DNA of 10,531 nt, from contig DAOVBF010000013.1 in the NCBI GenBank assembly GCA_030673955.1, forward strand, positions 1-10,531, read 5' to 3'. The stretch is from Deltaproteobacteria bacterium. GTDB taxonomy: Bacteria > Myxococcota_A > UBA9160 > SZUA-336. Of this stretch, positions 1 to 7,420 are shown in pieces (positions within the stretch are counted from its first letter, which is position 1; each line of letters starts with the position of its first letter). A model generated the notes under the pieces. The model saw only the letters and a program-made list of their open reading frames with translations, did no database searches and was not told the origin of the DNA. Both the position numbers and the translations under genes were made by a program.

Positions 1-105
1 AGTCAGCGGGACCCGCTACCGCAAGCACCGCGAAGCAGTGCGCGCAGCGACGCGGAGCGGCGCGGAGAGCGGGTGGCGCAAGCCGCCGTGCGCCGGGCCC
101 CGCAG
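1..105. other. Sequence downstream of the kinase gene, no gene seen
   Basis: This stretch lies 3' of the minus-strand kinase gene and continues off the window edge. I find no convincing coding region; the open frames here are short and of the kind GC-rich DNA gives by chance. It contains a 13-base palindrome at 5-17 and an inverted repeat at 75-94 (GGCGCA, 8 bases, TGCGCC), just after the kinase stop codon as read on the minus strand. Neither is followed by a T-run on that strand, so a classical intrinsic terminator is not supported. Confidence 0.4.
75..94 (-). terminator. Possible hairpin downstream of the kinase gene
   Basis: A perfect 6-base-pair inverted repeat (GGCGCA / TGCGCC) with an 8-base loop begins 11 bases past the kinase stop codon on the minus strand. 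It could stabilise or end the kinase transcript. There is no trailing U-tract, and such hairpins arise easily in DNA this rich in G and C, so this is only a weak candidate. Confidence 0.2.
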
Positions 106-2214
106 CTACCCCACCGGGGGCTCCAGGAAAGCGTTGAGAGCGTCCGCCATCTCTCCGGCGCCAGGGTAGCGGTCGTCGGGCTGCTTCTCACAAGTTTTCC
201 AGACGATGGCGACCAAGTCCTCGGGGATCTCGTGTACCAGCTCGCGCGGGTCCGGCATCGGCTCCCTGAGCTGCTGGTCCATGATGTTTTTGCCGCGGAA
301 GGGGCGTAAACCCGTCAGCATCTCGAACATCGAGATGCCGAGCGCATAGAGGTCGGTTCGCCCGTCGATTTCCTGACCCCGAATCTGCTCGGGAGGCATG
401 TACTGGGGCGTTCCTTTCGTCTGCTTGCCTCCGTCGGGCTGCGTCCCCGACTCGATGACCTCGCTGATGCCGAAGTCCATCAGCTTTGCACCGCCGTCTT
501 CCGGGATCAGTATGTTGCCGGGCTTCACATCGCGATGGATCACGTTCTGGCTGTGTGCGTACTCGAGTGCGTAGCAAGTATCGCGGGCGATTTCGGCGAC
601 CCGCCGAGCCGGAAGGGCCCGTTTCTGCTTCTTGTTGGCTATCCGCATGAGGTCCCGCACTGTCTTACCCCGAACGTACTCCATCACGATGCAGGGGCGA
701 CCCCCGATCACGGCGGCATCGTAGAGGTGCACGATGTTGGGGTGATTCATCGCCGCGGCTGCGCGTGCCTCCTGCCGGATCATCTTCACGGCGCTCTCCT
801 GAACCGCAAGCTCACTCGGAAGGAACTTGATCGCAACCGGTCGCTCCAACTCGCGGTCGTACGCCAGGTGCACGATGCCCATGCCTCCGCGGCCGATCTC
901 GTCTCCGAGCTCGTAGCGGTCGGTGTAATACTCCGCGGCGGTGGATGAGGAGCCGCCCCAAGCTTGCTCCTGCAGGCGCTCGAGGCGCTGGGCAACCTCT
1001 TCCAAGTTCGGATCGAACTCGAGGACTCTCTCCAGCAGGTGTGAGGTGGGAAGCAGCTCGTTCGCGCCCTCGTGCACGTCGGCCAAGAGCAACAGCACTT
1101 CGAGGTCCTCCTTCGACCGCGGCTGCTCGGGCGTGATTGCGCGCAGCTTCTCCTTCGCCCGTTCGAAGAGTCCCTTCTCGAGGAAGATTCGCCCCAGCAG
1201 CACGGTGGCCGCGCGGTGCTGCGGCGAATTCGGACCCACTCCCTGCAACGTCTCGATCGCGCGCTCGTACGACCCGAGCTCGTAGAAACCTCGTCCGGCA
1301 TCGAGCGAGTTCCCGAGCTTTTGAGCCAGATGCACGGCGCGCAGGGTGTCACCCGCGCGCTCGTAGTTCGTACGCGCCTCGGGATAGGCGCCGGCGCGTT
1401 CGTACGCCGCACCCGCGCGGCCCCAGGCCTCCGCGCGCTCGTAGACTTGCGCAGCGAGCGCGAACTCGCGGATCCCCTCGAAGAGCTCCGCGGCGTGGAG
1501 CCAGTCCGCCGCGCCCGCGAAGCACTCGGCGGCACGGCGTGGGTCACCGGCGTTCTCGAAGAGCTCCCCGGCACGCCGCAGGACGGCTGGTTCACGGCCG
1601 CATGCGACGAGCAGCGCCGCCGCGGCCTCCGCCCCCTGTCCTGCGCGCTCGAAGAGGCGCGCTGCATTCTCGGCATCGCCGAGGCTTCTCAGGAGGTGGG
1701 CGGCCTTTCCGAGATCGCCCGCACGCTCGAAGAGCTCCGCGGCCTCGCGCAAGCTGCCGAGTGCGTGAAGAGAGGTCGCGGCCTCCTTCCACTCGCCCGC
1801 GATTTGGAAGTAGTGGGCGGCCTCGGCATGGCGGCCCATCTCGCGATACACCTCCGCGGCCTCACGCTGCTGCTTCATCGAGAGGTAGCAGAGCGCCACC
1901 TTGTTGAGATTCCCGCTGTTCAGGAACAGCGCGCGGGCCTTGTCGAACTCGCCCTGGTCGAGGCGAATCTGTCCGGCGTCTTCGTAGCGGTTGCGCGCGA
2001 TCAAGGCCTGGATACGTGTCTCCGTGTCCTGAGGCTCCTCGGGCTCGGTCTCTTTTCGACGAGCTGTGGCCCAGACCGAGGCGAGCACGAGAGCTGCGCT
2101 CGCCAGCGCGATCAGGATCGCGGGCTCGTGGGTCGGGAGCTCTTGCAGCCAGGCCAGCAGCCCCGTCAGCACTTGACCGATCCCTTCCGGCAGTTGGCTC
2201 TCGTTCCCTGCCAC
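106..2214 (-). CDS. Membrane-anchored Hanks-type Ser/Thr kinase with helical-repeat/TPR scaffold
   Basis: This 702-residue protein should phosphorylate Ser/Thr on partner proteins from the inner face of the membrane. Residues 31-50 form one hydrophobic helix followed by Arg-Arg-Lys, which predicts a short outside N-terminus and a cytoplasmic remainder. Residues 75-326 are a regular array of 13-residue helical repeats, and about 330-412 look like TPRs. Residues 432-695 are a complete kinase domain: glycine loop GRGGMG 441-446, VAIK Lys463, a Glu in the QEAR stretch fitting helix C, HRDVKPGN 560-567, DFG 580-582 and a PPE version of the APE motif. The catalytic lysine and aspartates are present, so it should be active. 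The GTG start follows AGGAGAG by 6 bases; the frame stays open further upstream but only antisense to tilS. Many bacterial kinases have the reverse order, kinase first. The partner and signal are unknown. It is divergent from tilS. Confidence 0.93.
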   Translation of the reverse strand: MAGNESQLPEGIGQVLTGLLAWLQELPTHEPAILIALASAALVLASVWATARRKETEPEEPQDTETRIQALIARNRYEDAGQIRLDQGEFDKARALFLNSGNLNKVALCYLSMKQQREAAEVYREMGRHAEAAHYFQIAGEWKEAATSLHALGSLREAAELFERAGDLGKAAHLLRSLGDAENAARLFERAGQGAEAAAALLVACGREPAVLRRAGELFENAGDPRRAAECFAGAADWLHAAELFEGIREFALAAQVYERAEAWGRAGAAYERAGAYPEARTNYERAGDTLRAVHLAQKLGNSLDAGRGFYELGSYERAIETLQGVGPNSPQHRAATVLLGRIFLEKGLFERAKEKLRAITPEQPRSKEDLEVLLLLADVHEGANELLPTSHLLERVLEFDPNLEEVAQRLERLQEQAWGGSSSTAAEYYTDRYELGDEIGRGGMGIVHLAYDRELERPVAIKFLPSELAVQESAVKMIRQEARAAAAMNHPNIVHLYDAAVIGGRPCIVMEYVRGKTVRDLMRIANKKQKRALPARRVAEIARDTCYALEYAHSQNVIHRDVKPGNILIPEDGGAKLMDFGISEVIESGTQPDGGKQTKGTPQYMPPEQIRGQEIDGRTDLYALGISMFEMLTGLRPFRGKNIMDQQLREPMPDPRELVHEIPEDLVAIVWKTCEKQPDDRYPGAGEMADALNAFLEPPVG
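1237..1992 (-). repeat. Array of 19 tandem 13-residue helical repeats in the kinase
   Basis: Residues 75-326 of the kinase divide into ten consecutive 13-residue units (75-204), one 18-residue unit (205-222) and eight more 13-residue units (223-326). The consensus is G-x4-A-A-x5-A, with an aromatic or leucine often at unit position 9 or 10; GSLREAAELFERA (153-165) is a typical unit. Each unit fits one short helix plus a Gly-centred turn, so pairs would form 26-residue hairpins, shorter than the 34-residue TPR. The array probably builds a curved protein-binding surface. At DNA level the unit is 39 bases, and fragments such as CTCGAAGAGCTCC recur. Confidence 0.8.
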
Positions 2215-2220
2215 GCCACT

Positions 2221-2227
2221 CTCTCCT
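2221..2227 (-). promoter_or_regulatory. Ribosome binding site of the kinase gene
   Basis: AGGAGAG on the minus strand lies 6 bases before the GTG at 2214-2212. It decides the start: the frame stays open for about 400 codons further upstream, but only as an antisense shadow of tilS. Confidence 0.7.
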
Positions 2228-2245
2228 GACGCCGATCGCCTCCCT

Positions 2246-2261
2246 GGATCGTGCCCGATCC
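2246..2261. repeat. Perfect inverted repeat in divergent spacer
   Basis: GGATCG-TGCC-CGATCC, with 6-base arms and a 4-base spacer, lies 32 bases upstream of the kinase GTG. It could be an operator or a hairpin in the kinase leader RNA. Short palindromes are common, so function is unproven. Confidence 0.3.
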
Positions 2262-2299
2262 CGGATAGACGGACGCAGTTCGTGTCTCTCGGAATCTTC

Positions 2300-2313
2300 G
2301 GCGAACTGTCGCC
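2300..2313. repeat. Second inverted repeat in divergent spacer
   Basis: GGCGA-ACTG-TCGCC, with 5-base arms and a 4-base spacer, sits about midway between the two divergent start codons. Its sequence differs from the inverted repeat at 2246-2261, so the two are not copies of one operator. It may be a regulator site or chance. Confidence 0.25.
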
Positions 2314-2378
2314 AAGGTTTGAGCCTGGGCGGGGCTTTGGGGCTGGGGCCTTTGGCGGTTCCGACCTATTCTTCTTGG

Positions 2379-3746
2379 GTGGCGAAGGTGCACCTCGAAG
2401 TCTCGTCCTTTCTGCGTGCGCAGGGGGTCCGGCGAGCCGATCCGGTGCTGGTGGCGGTCTCGGGCGGTGCGGACTCGTCCGCGTTGCTTCAGATCCTGGT
2501 GGCGCTGGGACAGCGCGTTGGTGTCGCGCATGTCCATCATGGACTTCGTGGTCCGGAGGCGGACGCCGACCTCGAGTTCGTGCGTGCGCGCGCACATGCG
2601 CTGGGGGTGCCGTTTCTGTTCGCACGGGTGAACGCCGCCGCGAGGGATGGTCGCTCGCCGGAGGCGCGTGCTCGCGCCCTGCGCTACGCGGCGCTCGAAG
2701 AGCTCCGCGAGCAAGGCGACTATCGCTACATCGCGACCGCCCATCACCTCGATGATCAGGCCGAGACGGTGCTCCTGCGTGCGATCCGCGGAACGGGCCC
2801 GGTGGGCCTGGCGGGGATCGCACCGCGCTCTGCCGACGGGCGGCTCTTGCGGCCGCTGCTGCGGATCCGGAGGGAGGAACTGCGTGCTTATCTCCGCGAG
2901 CGAGGCTTGCCGTGGCGCGACGATGAGAGCAATCAAGACCTCGCCATCCCCCGCAACCGGCTTCGTGCCGAAGTGATTCCGGTCCTCGAGGCCATCCATC
3001 CCGTCGCGGTGCGGAAGCTTGGCGAGCTGACGGAGTCCGCCCGGGAGGCGGCGATGTGGATGCAGGACGCCGTGGTTCCCGCGCTGGAGCGGGCACTTGA
3101 GGAACGGGACGGGGGCGTTTGGATCGATCCCGCTCCCCTGGTGTCCCTGGCCCCGGCGCTGCGCATGCGAGCCCTGGCGGAGTTGTTCGTTCGTCGCGGT
3201 CTCTCGGAGCGGATCTCCGGGTCGCATCTCGAACGCGTGGCGCGCTTCTTCGAGTGGGCGGAGAGCGGCAAGACGCTCTCGCTGCCGCAGAGCATGCTGC
3301 TCTTCTGCGACCGGGATCGGTTCTGGCTCGGGCCGGAACCCGGGCCGCGCTTTCCGCCCTCATTCTCCGCCGTGTTGCGCCCACCCGAATCACTCGAATT
3401 GCCGGAGCGTGATTTACGTCTGACATGGAGACGGGTGGCGAGTCGTGGCTCAGGCCTGGAGTCGCTCCGGGTCCCCGGGGACCCTCTCAGCCCGTTGATT
3501 GTTCGAAGCCCCCTGCCTGGAGACCGCATGCGGCCGTCGGAAAAGGTACGCACTGTCCCTCTTCAGGATCTCTTTTCCGCCGCCCGATGGTCTCGTAGGG
3601 CGAGGGCGCGCGCCGTCGTCGTGGAGTGGGCCAAAGAGGTGGTCTGGGTCGTGGGACTTGCGCGCCGGCAAATGGAACACAGTATGGGTGACAGTGGCTG
3701 GGAGCTGGTCGCCGAGCCGCTTTCCTCGTATCCGGAGAGTTGTTAG
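2379..3746 (+). CDS. tilS: tRNA(Ile)-lysidine synthetase TilS
   Basis: TilS joins lysine to the wobble cytidine (C34) of the CAU-anticodon isoleucine tRNA using ATP, changing it to read AUA and accept isoleucine. It acts in the cytoplasm and is normally essential. The 455-residue product has the N-type ATP-pyrophosphatase loop SGGADSS at 28-34 and the HHLDDQAET signature at 122-130, followed by the middle helical domain and a TilS-type C-terminal domain (GDR...RP...LQDLF, then WVVG near the end). That C-terminal domain is looser than usual: the KxP segment is not recognisable. No ATG precedes the core. GTG 2379 gives a normal N-terminus, but GTG 2388 or TTG 2352 (after a G-rich stretch) are possible, and no start has a clear ribosome binding site. 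It is the first gene of the plus-strand cluster, 49 bases before ftsH. Confidence 0.93.
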   Translation: MAKVHLEVSSFLRAQGVRRADPVLVAVSGGADSSALLQILVALGQRVGVAHVHHGLRGPEADADLEFVRARAHALGVPFLFARVNAAARDGRSPEARARALRYAALEELREQGDYRYIATAHHLDDQAETVLLRAIRGTGPVGLAGIAPRSADGRLLRPLLRIRREELRAYLRERGLPWRDDESNQDLAIPRNRLRAEVIPVLEAIHPVAVRKLGELTESAREAAMWMQDAVVPALERALEERDGGVWIDPAPLVSLAPALRMRALAELFVRRGLSERISGSHLERVARFFEWAESGKTLSLPQSMLLFCDRDRFWLGPEPGPRFPPSFSAVLRPPESLELPERDLRLTWRRVASRGSGLESLRVPGDPLSPLIVRSPLPGDRMRPSEKVRTVPLQDLFSAARWSRRARARAVVVEWAKEVVWVVGLARRQMEHSMGDSGWELVAEPLSSYPESC

Positions 3747-3749
3747 AAT
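3721..3749 (+). promoter_or_regulatory. Possible extended -10 promoter for ftsH
   Basis: TGTTAGAAT at 3741-3749 matches an extended -10 element (TGn plus TAGAAT). A weak -35-like TTTCCT lies at 3721-3726, 17 bases upstream. The surrounding 3740-3760 is the most AT-rich patch in the window, and it overlaps the tilS stop codon. If used, transcription would start near 3756, giving ftsH a leader of about 40 bases. The -35 match is poor, so this is only a candidate. Confidence 0.35.
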
Positions 3750-3785
3750 TTCTAGTAATCTCGCGCGCTTAGAGCGAAAGCCCCC

Positions 3786-3790
3786 GGGAG
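3786..3790 (+). promoter_or_regulatory. Ribosome binding site of ftsH, deciding a TTG start
   Basis: GGGAG lies 5 bases before TTG 3796. The predicted protein then begins MNQFYKN, the normal beginning of FtsH proteins. The next in-frame ATGs (3817 and 3820) would cut into the segment just before the first membrane helix. Confidence 0.7.
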
Positions 3791-3795
3791 ACCCC

Positions 3796-5712
3796 TTGAA
3801 TCAGTTCTACAAGAATATGATGACCCTGGCGATGGGGATGCTGGTTCTGCTGGCCATCTTCAGCTTCTGGAGTAGCACCCCCGAGGAGAGCGACGAGCTC
3901 ACCTATTCGCGGTTCATGGAGCGGCTCGAGAACGGCGAGATTGCCGAGGTCCGCATCCAGGACCAGGTCATCGAGGGTCGCACCCGCTCGGACGAGAGCT
4001 TCCGCAGCTTCGGTCCCGTCGAGGACGAGCGGCGCAGCCGGCTGCTACGTGAGCACGGCGTTGACACGGTTTACGAGCCGCGCGACGACTCGGGCCTCTG
4101 GAACACGCTGCTGATCAGCTGGCTTCCGATGATCCTCTTCATCGGGCTCTGGTTCCTGCTCTTCCGGCAGCTTCAATCCGGAGGTGGCAAGGCCATGAGC
4201 TTCGGGAAGGCGCGGGCGCGCCTGCTCTCGGAGAATGAGCAGCGCGTCACGTTCCAGGACGTCGCCGGAATCGAGGAAGCCAAAGCGGAGCTGGAGGAGA
4301 TCGTCTCCTTCCTGCGCGACCCCAAGAAGTTCACGCGCCTCGGCGGCCGGATTCCCAAGGGAGTTCTCCTGGTCGGGGCACCGGGTACCGGCAAGACCCT
4401 GCTGGCGAGGGCCATTGCCGGCGAGGCCGGGGTTCCCTTCTTCAGCATCTCGGGCTCCGACTTCGTCGAGATGTTCGTGGGGGTCGGCGCAAGCCGCGTG
4501 CGCGACCTGTTCATGCAGGGCAAGAAGAACGCGCCCTGCATCATCTTCATCGATGAGATTGACGCCGTCGGTCGCCACCGGGGTGCGGGACTGGGGGGCG
4601 GTCATGATGAGCGCGAGCAGACGCTCAATCAATTGCTGGTCGAGATGGATGGCTTCGAGTCCAACGAGGGCGTGATCCTCATCGCGGCGACCAATCGGCC
4701 GGATGTGCTGGATCCCGCCATGCTGCGGCCAGGACGCTTCGACCGGCACGTGGTCGTGAACCGACCGGACCTGCGCGGCCGAGAGGCGATCCTGCGCGTC
4801 CACGTGCGCCGCATTCTCCTCGCGCCCGACGTCGATCTCGAGTTGATTGCGCGCGGCACACCGGGATTTTCCGGTGCCGACCTCGAGAACCTGGTGAACG
4901 AGGCGGCGCTGATCGCGGCCCGCCGCGAGGGCGACGCGGTGACGATTCAGGACCTCGAAGTCGCGAAGGACAAGGTCTTGATGGGTAGCGAGCGGCGGAG
5001 CCTCATGCTCACCGAGGACGAGCGGCGCGTGATCGCCGTCCACGAGGCTGGCCATGCCCTCGTGGCTGTGCTCGACGAGAACTGCGACCCGGTGCACAAG
5101 GTGTCGATCATCCCGCGCGGCATGGCGCTGGGGGTGACCCAGACCCTGCCCACCCAAGACCGCAACATCATGTTCCGCCGGCAGCTGCTGGCCCGGATCG
5201 CCCACGCCATGGGCGGTCGCGCTGCGGAGGAGGTGGTCTTTGGGCACTTCTCGACGGGTGCTGCGGATGACCTGAAGCGGGCCACGCAGATCGCGCGCGA
5301 GATGGTGTGTAGCTACGGGATGAGTGAGCGGCTGGGCCCGATCAGCTTGGGCGACAGCGGTGGCGAGGTCTTTCTGGGCCGGGACATCACGCGTCTGCGC
5401 GATCACAGCGAGGACAGGGCTCGGGAGATCGACGACGAGGTGCTCACGATCCTGACCGACTCCTACGCGCTGGCCAAGAATCGGATGATCGAAAGACGGG
5501 ATGCGCTCGACCGCATCGCCGCGGCGCTTCTCGAGCGAGAGACCCTGGGCGAGAGCGAGCTTGAGCTCCTCGTCGAGGGGCGCGAGCTCCCCCCCTTCTC
5601 ACAGACCACGACGGAAGTGCTGGCTCCGTCGGGAGCCCAGCAGAGAGGGGGTAAGGTGAAGGCACCCTTGCGAGACAGGACGATCCCCGACCCCGAGCCG
5701 ATCCCCGGATAG
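3796..5712 (+). CDS. ftsH: ATP-dependent zinc metalloprotease FtsH
   Basis: FtsH is a hexameric inner-membrane AAA protease that extracts and degrades misassembled membrane proteins and selected soluble regulators. The 638-residue product is full length for the family. It has TM1 at about 9-25, a small periplasmic domain, TM2 at about 105-123, Walker A GAPGTGKT 194-201, the FVG pore motif, Walker B IIFIDE 249-254 and the second region of homology with Arg311 and Arg314 as likely arginine fingers. The zinc site is HEAGH 416-420, with Asp492 as the likely third ligand. All catalytic parts are intact. The last 45 residues are a low-complexity tail rich in Pro, Arg and Glu. The TTG start is set by the ribosome binding site at 3786. 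folP begins 5 bases after the stop, so the two are probably cotranscribed. In E. coli FtsH controls LpxC and sigma-32; whether it does here cannot be read from the sequence. Confidence 0.97.
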   Translation: MNQFYKNMMTLAMGMLVLLAIFSFWSSTPEESDELTYSRFMERLENGEIAEVRIQDQVIEGRTRSDESFRSFGPVEDERRSRLLREHGVDTVYEPRDDSGLWNTLLISWLPMILFIGLWFLLFRQLQSGGGKAMSFGKARARLLSENEQRVTFQDVAGIEEAKAELEEIVSFLRDPKKFTRLGGRIPKGVLLVGAPGTGKTLLARAIAGEAGVPFFSISGSDFVEMFVGVGASRVRDLFMQGKKNAPCIIFIDEIDAVGRHRGAGLGGGHDEREQTLNQLLVEMDGFESNEGVILIAATNRPDVLDPAMLRPGRFDRHVVVNRPDLRGREAILRVHVRRILLAPDVDLELIARGTPGFSGADLENLVNEAALIAARREGDAVTIQDLEVAKDKVLMGSERRSLMLTEDERRVIAVHEAGHALVAVLDENCDPVHKVSIIPRGMALGVTQTLPTQDRNIMFRRQLLARIAHAMGGRAAEEVVFGHFSTGAADDLKRATQIAREMVCSYGMSERLGPISLGDSGGEVFLGRDITRLRDHSEDRAREIDDEVLTILTDSYALAKNRMIERRDALDRIAAALLERETLGESELELLVEGRELPPFSQTTTEVLAPSGAQQRGGKVKAPLRDRTIPDPEPIPG

Positions 5713-5717
5713 TCGGG

Positions 5718-6566
5718 ATGGCCGGGCACGGAAGCGGCTGGGGATTCCGCGGTTCCCGTGCCGCGGAGTCGGTCGCGATCGTGGGGATCGTGAACGTCAC
5801 GCCGGATTCGTTCTACGATGGAGGCCGATACGCCTCGGTCGATCGTGCGCTTGCCCACGCCCTCCGGCTCTGCGAGGAAGGGGCGGACGTGCTGGATATC
5901 GGCGGCGAATCGACCCGACCCGGCGCGGGGCCTGTCTCCGAGCTGGAGGAGCAGCATCGGGTCCTGCCCGTGATCGAGGCTGTCGGCAAAAATACCGAGC
6001 TACCGATCTCGATCGATACGCGCCGCGCCACGGTTGCCGACGAGGCTTTGAAGCACGGCGCGTCCGTCGTCAATGCGGTGGCGGGTCTCCGGGATCCGGG
6101 GCTCGCGCGCGTCTGTGCGGAGCATGACGCGCTGCTGATCATCAACCACATGCGGGGCGAGCCGCGCACGATGCAGGACGCGCCGCACTACGACGACGTG
6201 GTCGTGGATGTGAAGCGCGAGCTCCTGGCGCAGGCCACGGCTGCACAGGCGGCCGGCGTTCCTCGGGCACGCATCTGGCTCGACCCGGGCCTCGGCTTCG
6301 GCAAGGACCCGCTCCGTCATACCCTCCCGCTCGTCGCACGGCTGCGGGAGCTGGTGGCGACGGGCTACCCGGTGATGGTCGGTCCCTCGCGCAAGAGCTT
6401 CCTCGGGAAGATCACCGGTGCAGCGGTCGAGGATCGCCTGCCGGCCACGCTGGCGGCGGTCGCGGCGTGCGTGCTCGCCGGCGCCTCGGCCGTGCGGGTC
6501 CACGATGTTCGGGCCGCGCGGGAAGCGGCCCTCGTGGCACAGGCGATTCGGGGTGCCAGAGGATGA
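5718..6566 (+). CDS. folP: Dihydropteroate synthase FolP
   Basis: FolP condenses 6-hydroxymethyl-7,8-dihydropterin pyrophosphate with p-aminobenzoate to give 7,8-dihydropteroate in folate synthesis; it is the sulfonamide target. The 282-residue TIM-barrel protein shows NVTPDSFYDGG from 26, DIGGESTRPGA 60-70, SID with Asp100, Asn119, the DPGLGFGK stretch with Asp189, SRKS with Lys226 and RVHD with Arg260. These match the pterin- and sulfate-contact residues known for E. coli DHPS. One oddity is Asn119-Ala where most homologues have Asn-Asp. The ATG start has no strong ribosome binding site, but it lies 5 bases after the ftsH stop, so coupled translation is likely. The ATG of cdaA overlaps its stop codon (ATGA). 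The ftsH-folP link is common across bacteria. Confidence 0.96.
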   Translation: MAGHGSGWGFRGSRAAESVAIVGIVNVTPDSFYDGGRYASVDRALAHALRLCEEGADVLDIGGESTRPGAGPVSELEEQHRVLPVIEAVGKNTELPISIDTRRATVADEALKHGASVVNAVAGLRDPGLARVCAEHDALLIINHMRGEPRTMQDAPHYDDVVVDVKRELLAQATAAQAAGVPRARIWLDPGLGFGKDPLRHTLPLVARLRELVATGYPVMVGPSRKSFLGKITGAAVEDRLPATLAAVAACVLAGASAVRVHDVRAAREAALVAQAIRGARG

Positions 6567-7417
6567 TCGAGGCCCTGTTCACGTGGCTGCATGTCCTTTG
6601 GACGACACTCTCCGCGGACTATCACCTGTTCTGGGACACGCTGGACATCCTGCTGGTCGCAGCTGCCGTCTACTGGCTGCTCCTGCTCATCAAGGGCACG
6701 CGTGCCGCGCAGATGACACTCGGCCTGCTGGTCCTCGTCCTGTTATGGCTGCTGATCGAGCGGCTCGAGCTTCCGACAATGGGCTTGCTGCTCGATAACT
6801 TCTTTCGGTGGGGCGTCCTGATCGTCATTGTCATTTTCCAGGCGGATATCCGACGTGCGCTCTCGCGTGTGGGCAAGGGTTTCTTTACCGGCGGGCCGCG
6901 TCAGAAGGCCCTGGCCATCGAGGAGATCGTTCGGGCTTGCCAGTCTCTGGCGCAAAGGCGGGTGGGTGCGCTGATCGTGATCGAGCGCGAGCTCAGCCTC
7001 GAGGAGTACCTCGAGCTGGGAACGGGCCTGGACGCGGAGCTCACGCGCGACCTGCTGATTGCGATCTTCCTGCCGTACTCCCCTTTGCACGACGGCGCCG
7101 TGTTGATCCGACAGAGCCGCATTGCAGCCGCAGGCTGCATCCTGCCGCTGGCGCTGCGCAACAATCTCCCCAGTACCCTGGGAACCCGACACCGCGCCGC
7201 CATCGGGATCGCCGAGGAGACGGACGCGATCACGGTGGTTGTCTCGGAGGAGACGGGCCGGATGTCCCTGGTGGTGGGCGGCGAGATCTCGGAGGACCTC
7301 GAGGGTTCTATGCTGCGGCAGGCGCTGCGTCGCTTGATGGGCGATGTGCGGCGCGAAGGTGTGGAGACGGGCGAAGCGACCGCCGAGTCTGCACGCCTGC
7401 CACAGGAGTCGAGCTAG
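6563..7417 (+). CDS. cdaA: Membrane diadenylate cyclase CdaA (c-di-AMP synthase)
   Basis: CdaA (also DacA, formerly YbbP) makes the second messenger c-di-AMP from two ATP, with the catalytic face in the cytoplasm. The 284-residue protein has three N-terminal membrane helices (about 28-43, 51-66 and 83-94), a linker with the family FQADIRRAL stretch, and a DisA_N/DAC domain. That domain carries the DGA motif at 177-179 and the RHR motif at 209-211, the nucleotide- and metal-binding signatures, so it should be active. The C-terminal 20 residues are polar and variable. The ATG overlaps the folP stop as ATGA, implying translational coupling. The frame extends upstream inside folP, but the MIEALF start fits family length. 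The following cdaR and glmM encode its known modulators in Firmicutes. c-di-AMP usually controls potassium, osmolyte and cell-wall balance; targets here are not visible. Confidence 0.96.
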   Translation: MIEALFTWLHVLWTTLSADYHLFWDTLDILLVAAAVYWLLLLIKGTRAAQMTLGLLVLVLLWLLIERLELPTMGLLLDNFFRWGVLIVIVIFQADIRRALSRVGKGFFTGGPRQKALAIEEIVRACQSLAQRRVGALIVIERELSLEEYLELGTGLDAELTRDLLIAIFLPYSPLHDGAVLIRQSRIAAAGCILPLALRNNLPSTLGTRHRAAIGIAEETDAITVVVSEETGRMSLVVGGEISEDLEGSMLRQALRRLMGDVRREGVETGEATAESARLPQESS

Positions 7418-7420
7418 GCG

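Larger units (their letters stand above)
2215..2378. promoter_or_regulatory. Divergent intergenic region between kinase gene and tilS
   Basis: These 164 bases separate two divergent genes, so they should hold a promoter in each direction. I could not find a convincing -35/-10 pair on either strand. What is visible is two short perfect inverted repeats with 4-base spacers (2246-2261 and 2300-2313) and the kinase ribosome binding site at the left edge. The region may be shorter than stated if tilS starts upstream at a TTG. Confidence 0.5.

Noticed and set aside
5..17. 13-base palindrome as terminator of the kinase transcript
   Set aside because: It can form only a 5-base-pair stem with a 3-base loop and has no T-run on the minus strand, and it is about 90 bases beyond the stop codon.
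2215..3426. Upstream extension of the kinase reading frame (about 400 codons, minus strand)
   Set aside because: The extension runs antisense to tilS, is composed mainly of Arg, Pro, Ala and Ser as expected from GC-rich shadow frames, and resembles no domain. A GTG with a good ribosome binding site lies just before the membrane helix.
3795..3800. CTTGAA at the ftsH start as a sigma-32 -35 element
   Set aside because: The match spans the TTG start codon itself, so a promoter there would start transcription inside the gene, and no heat-shock -10 lies at the right distance.
4045..5406. 453-codon open frame on the minus strand opposite ftsH
   Set aside because: It lies wholly antisense to ftsH, with shadow-like composition and no recognisable motif.
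6070..6078. FolP has Asn-Ala where homologues usually have Asn-Asp, suggesting a damaged active site
   Set aside because: Counting along the family, the known pterin contacts are the Asp of SID and the Asn itself, both present (Asp100, Asn119). The following residue is not one of the established substrate contacts, so activity is probably kept.
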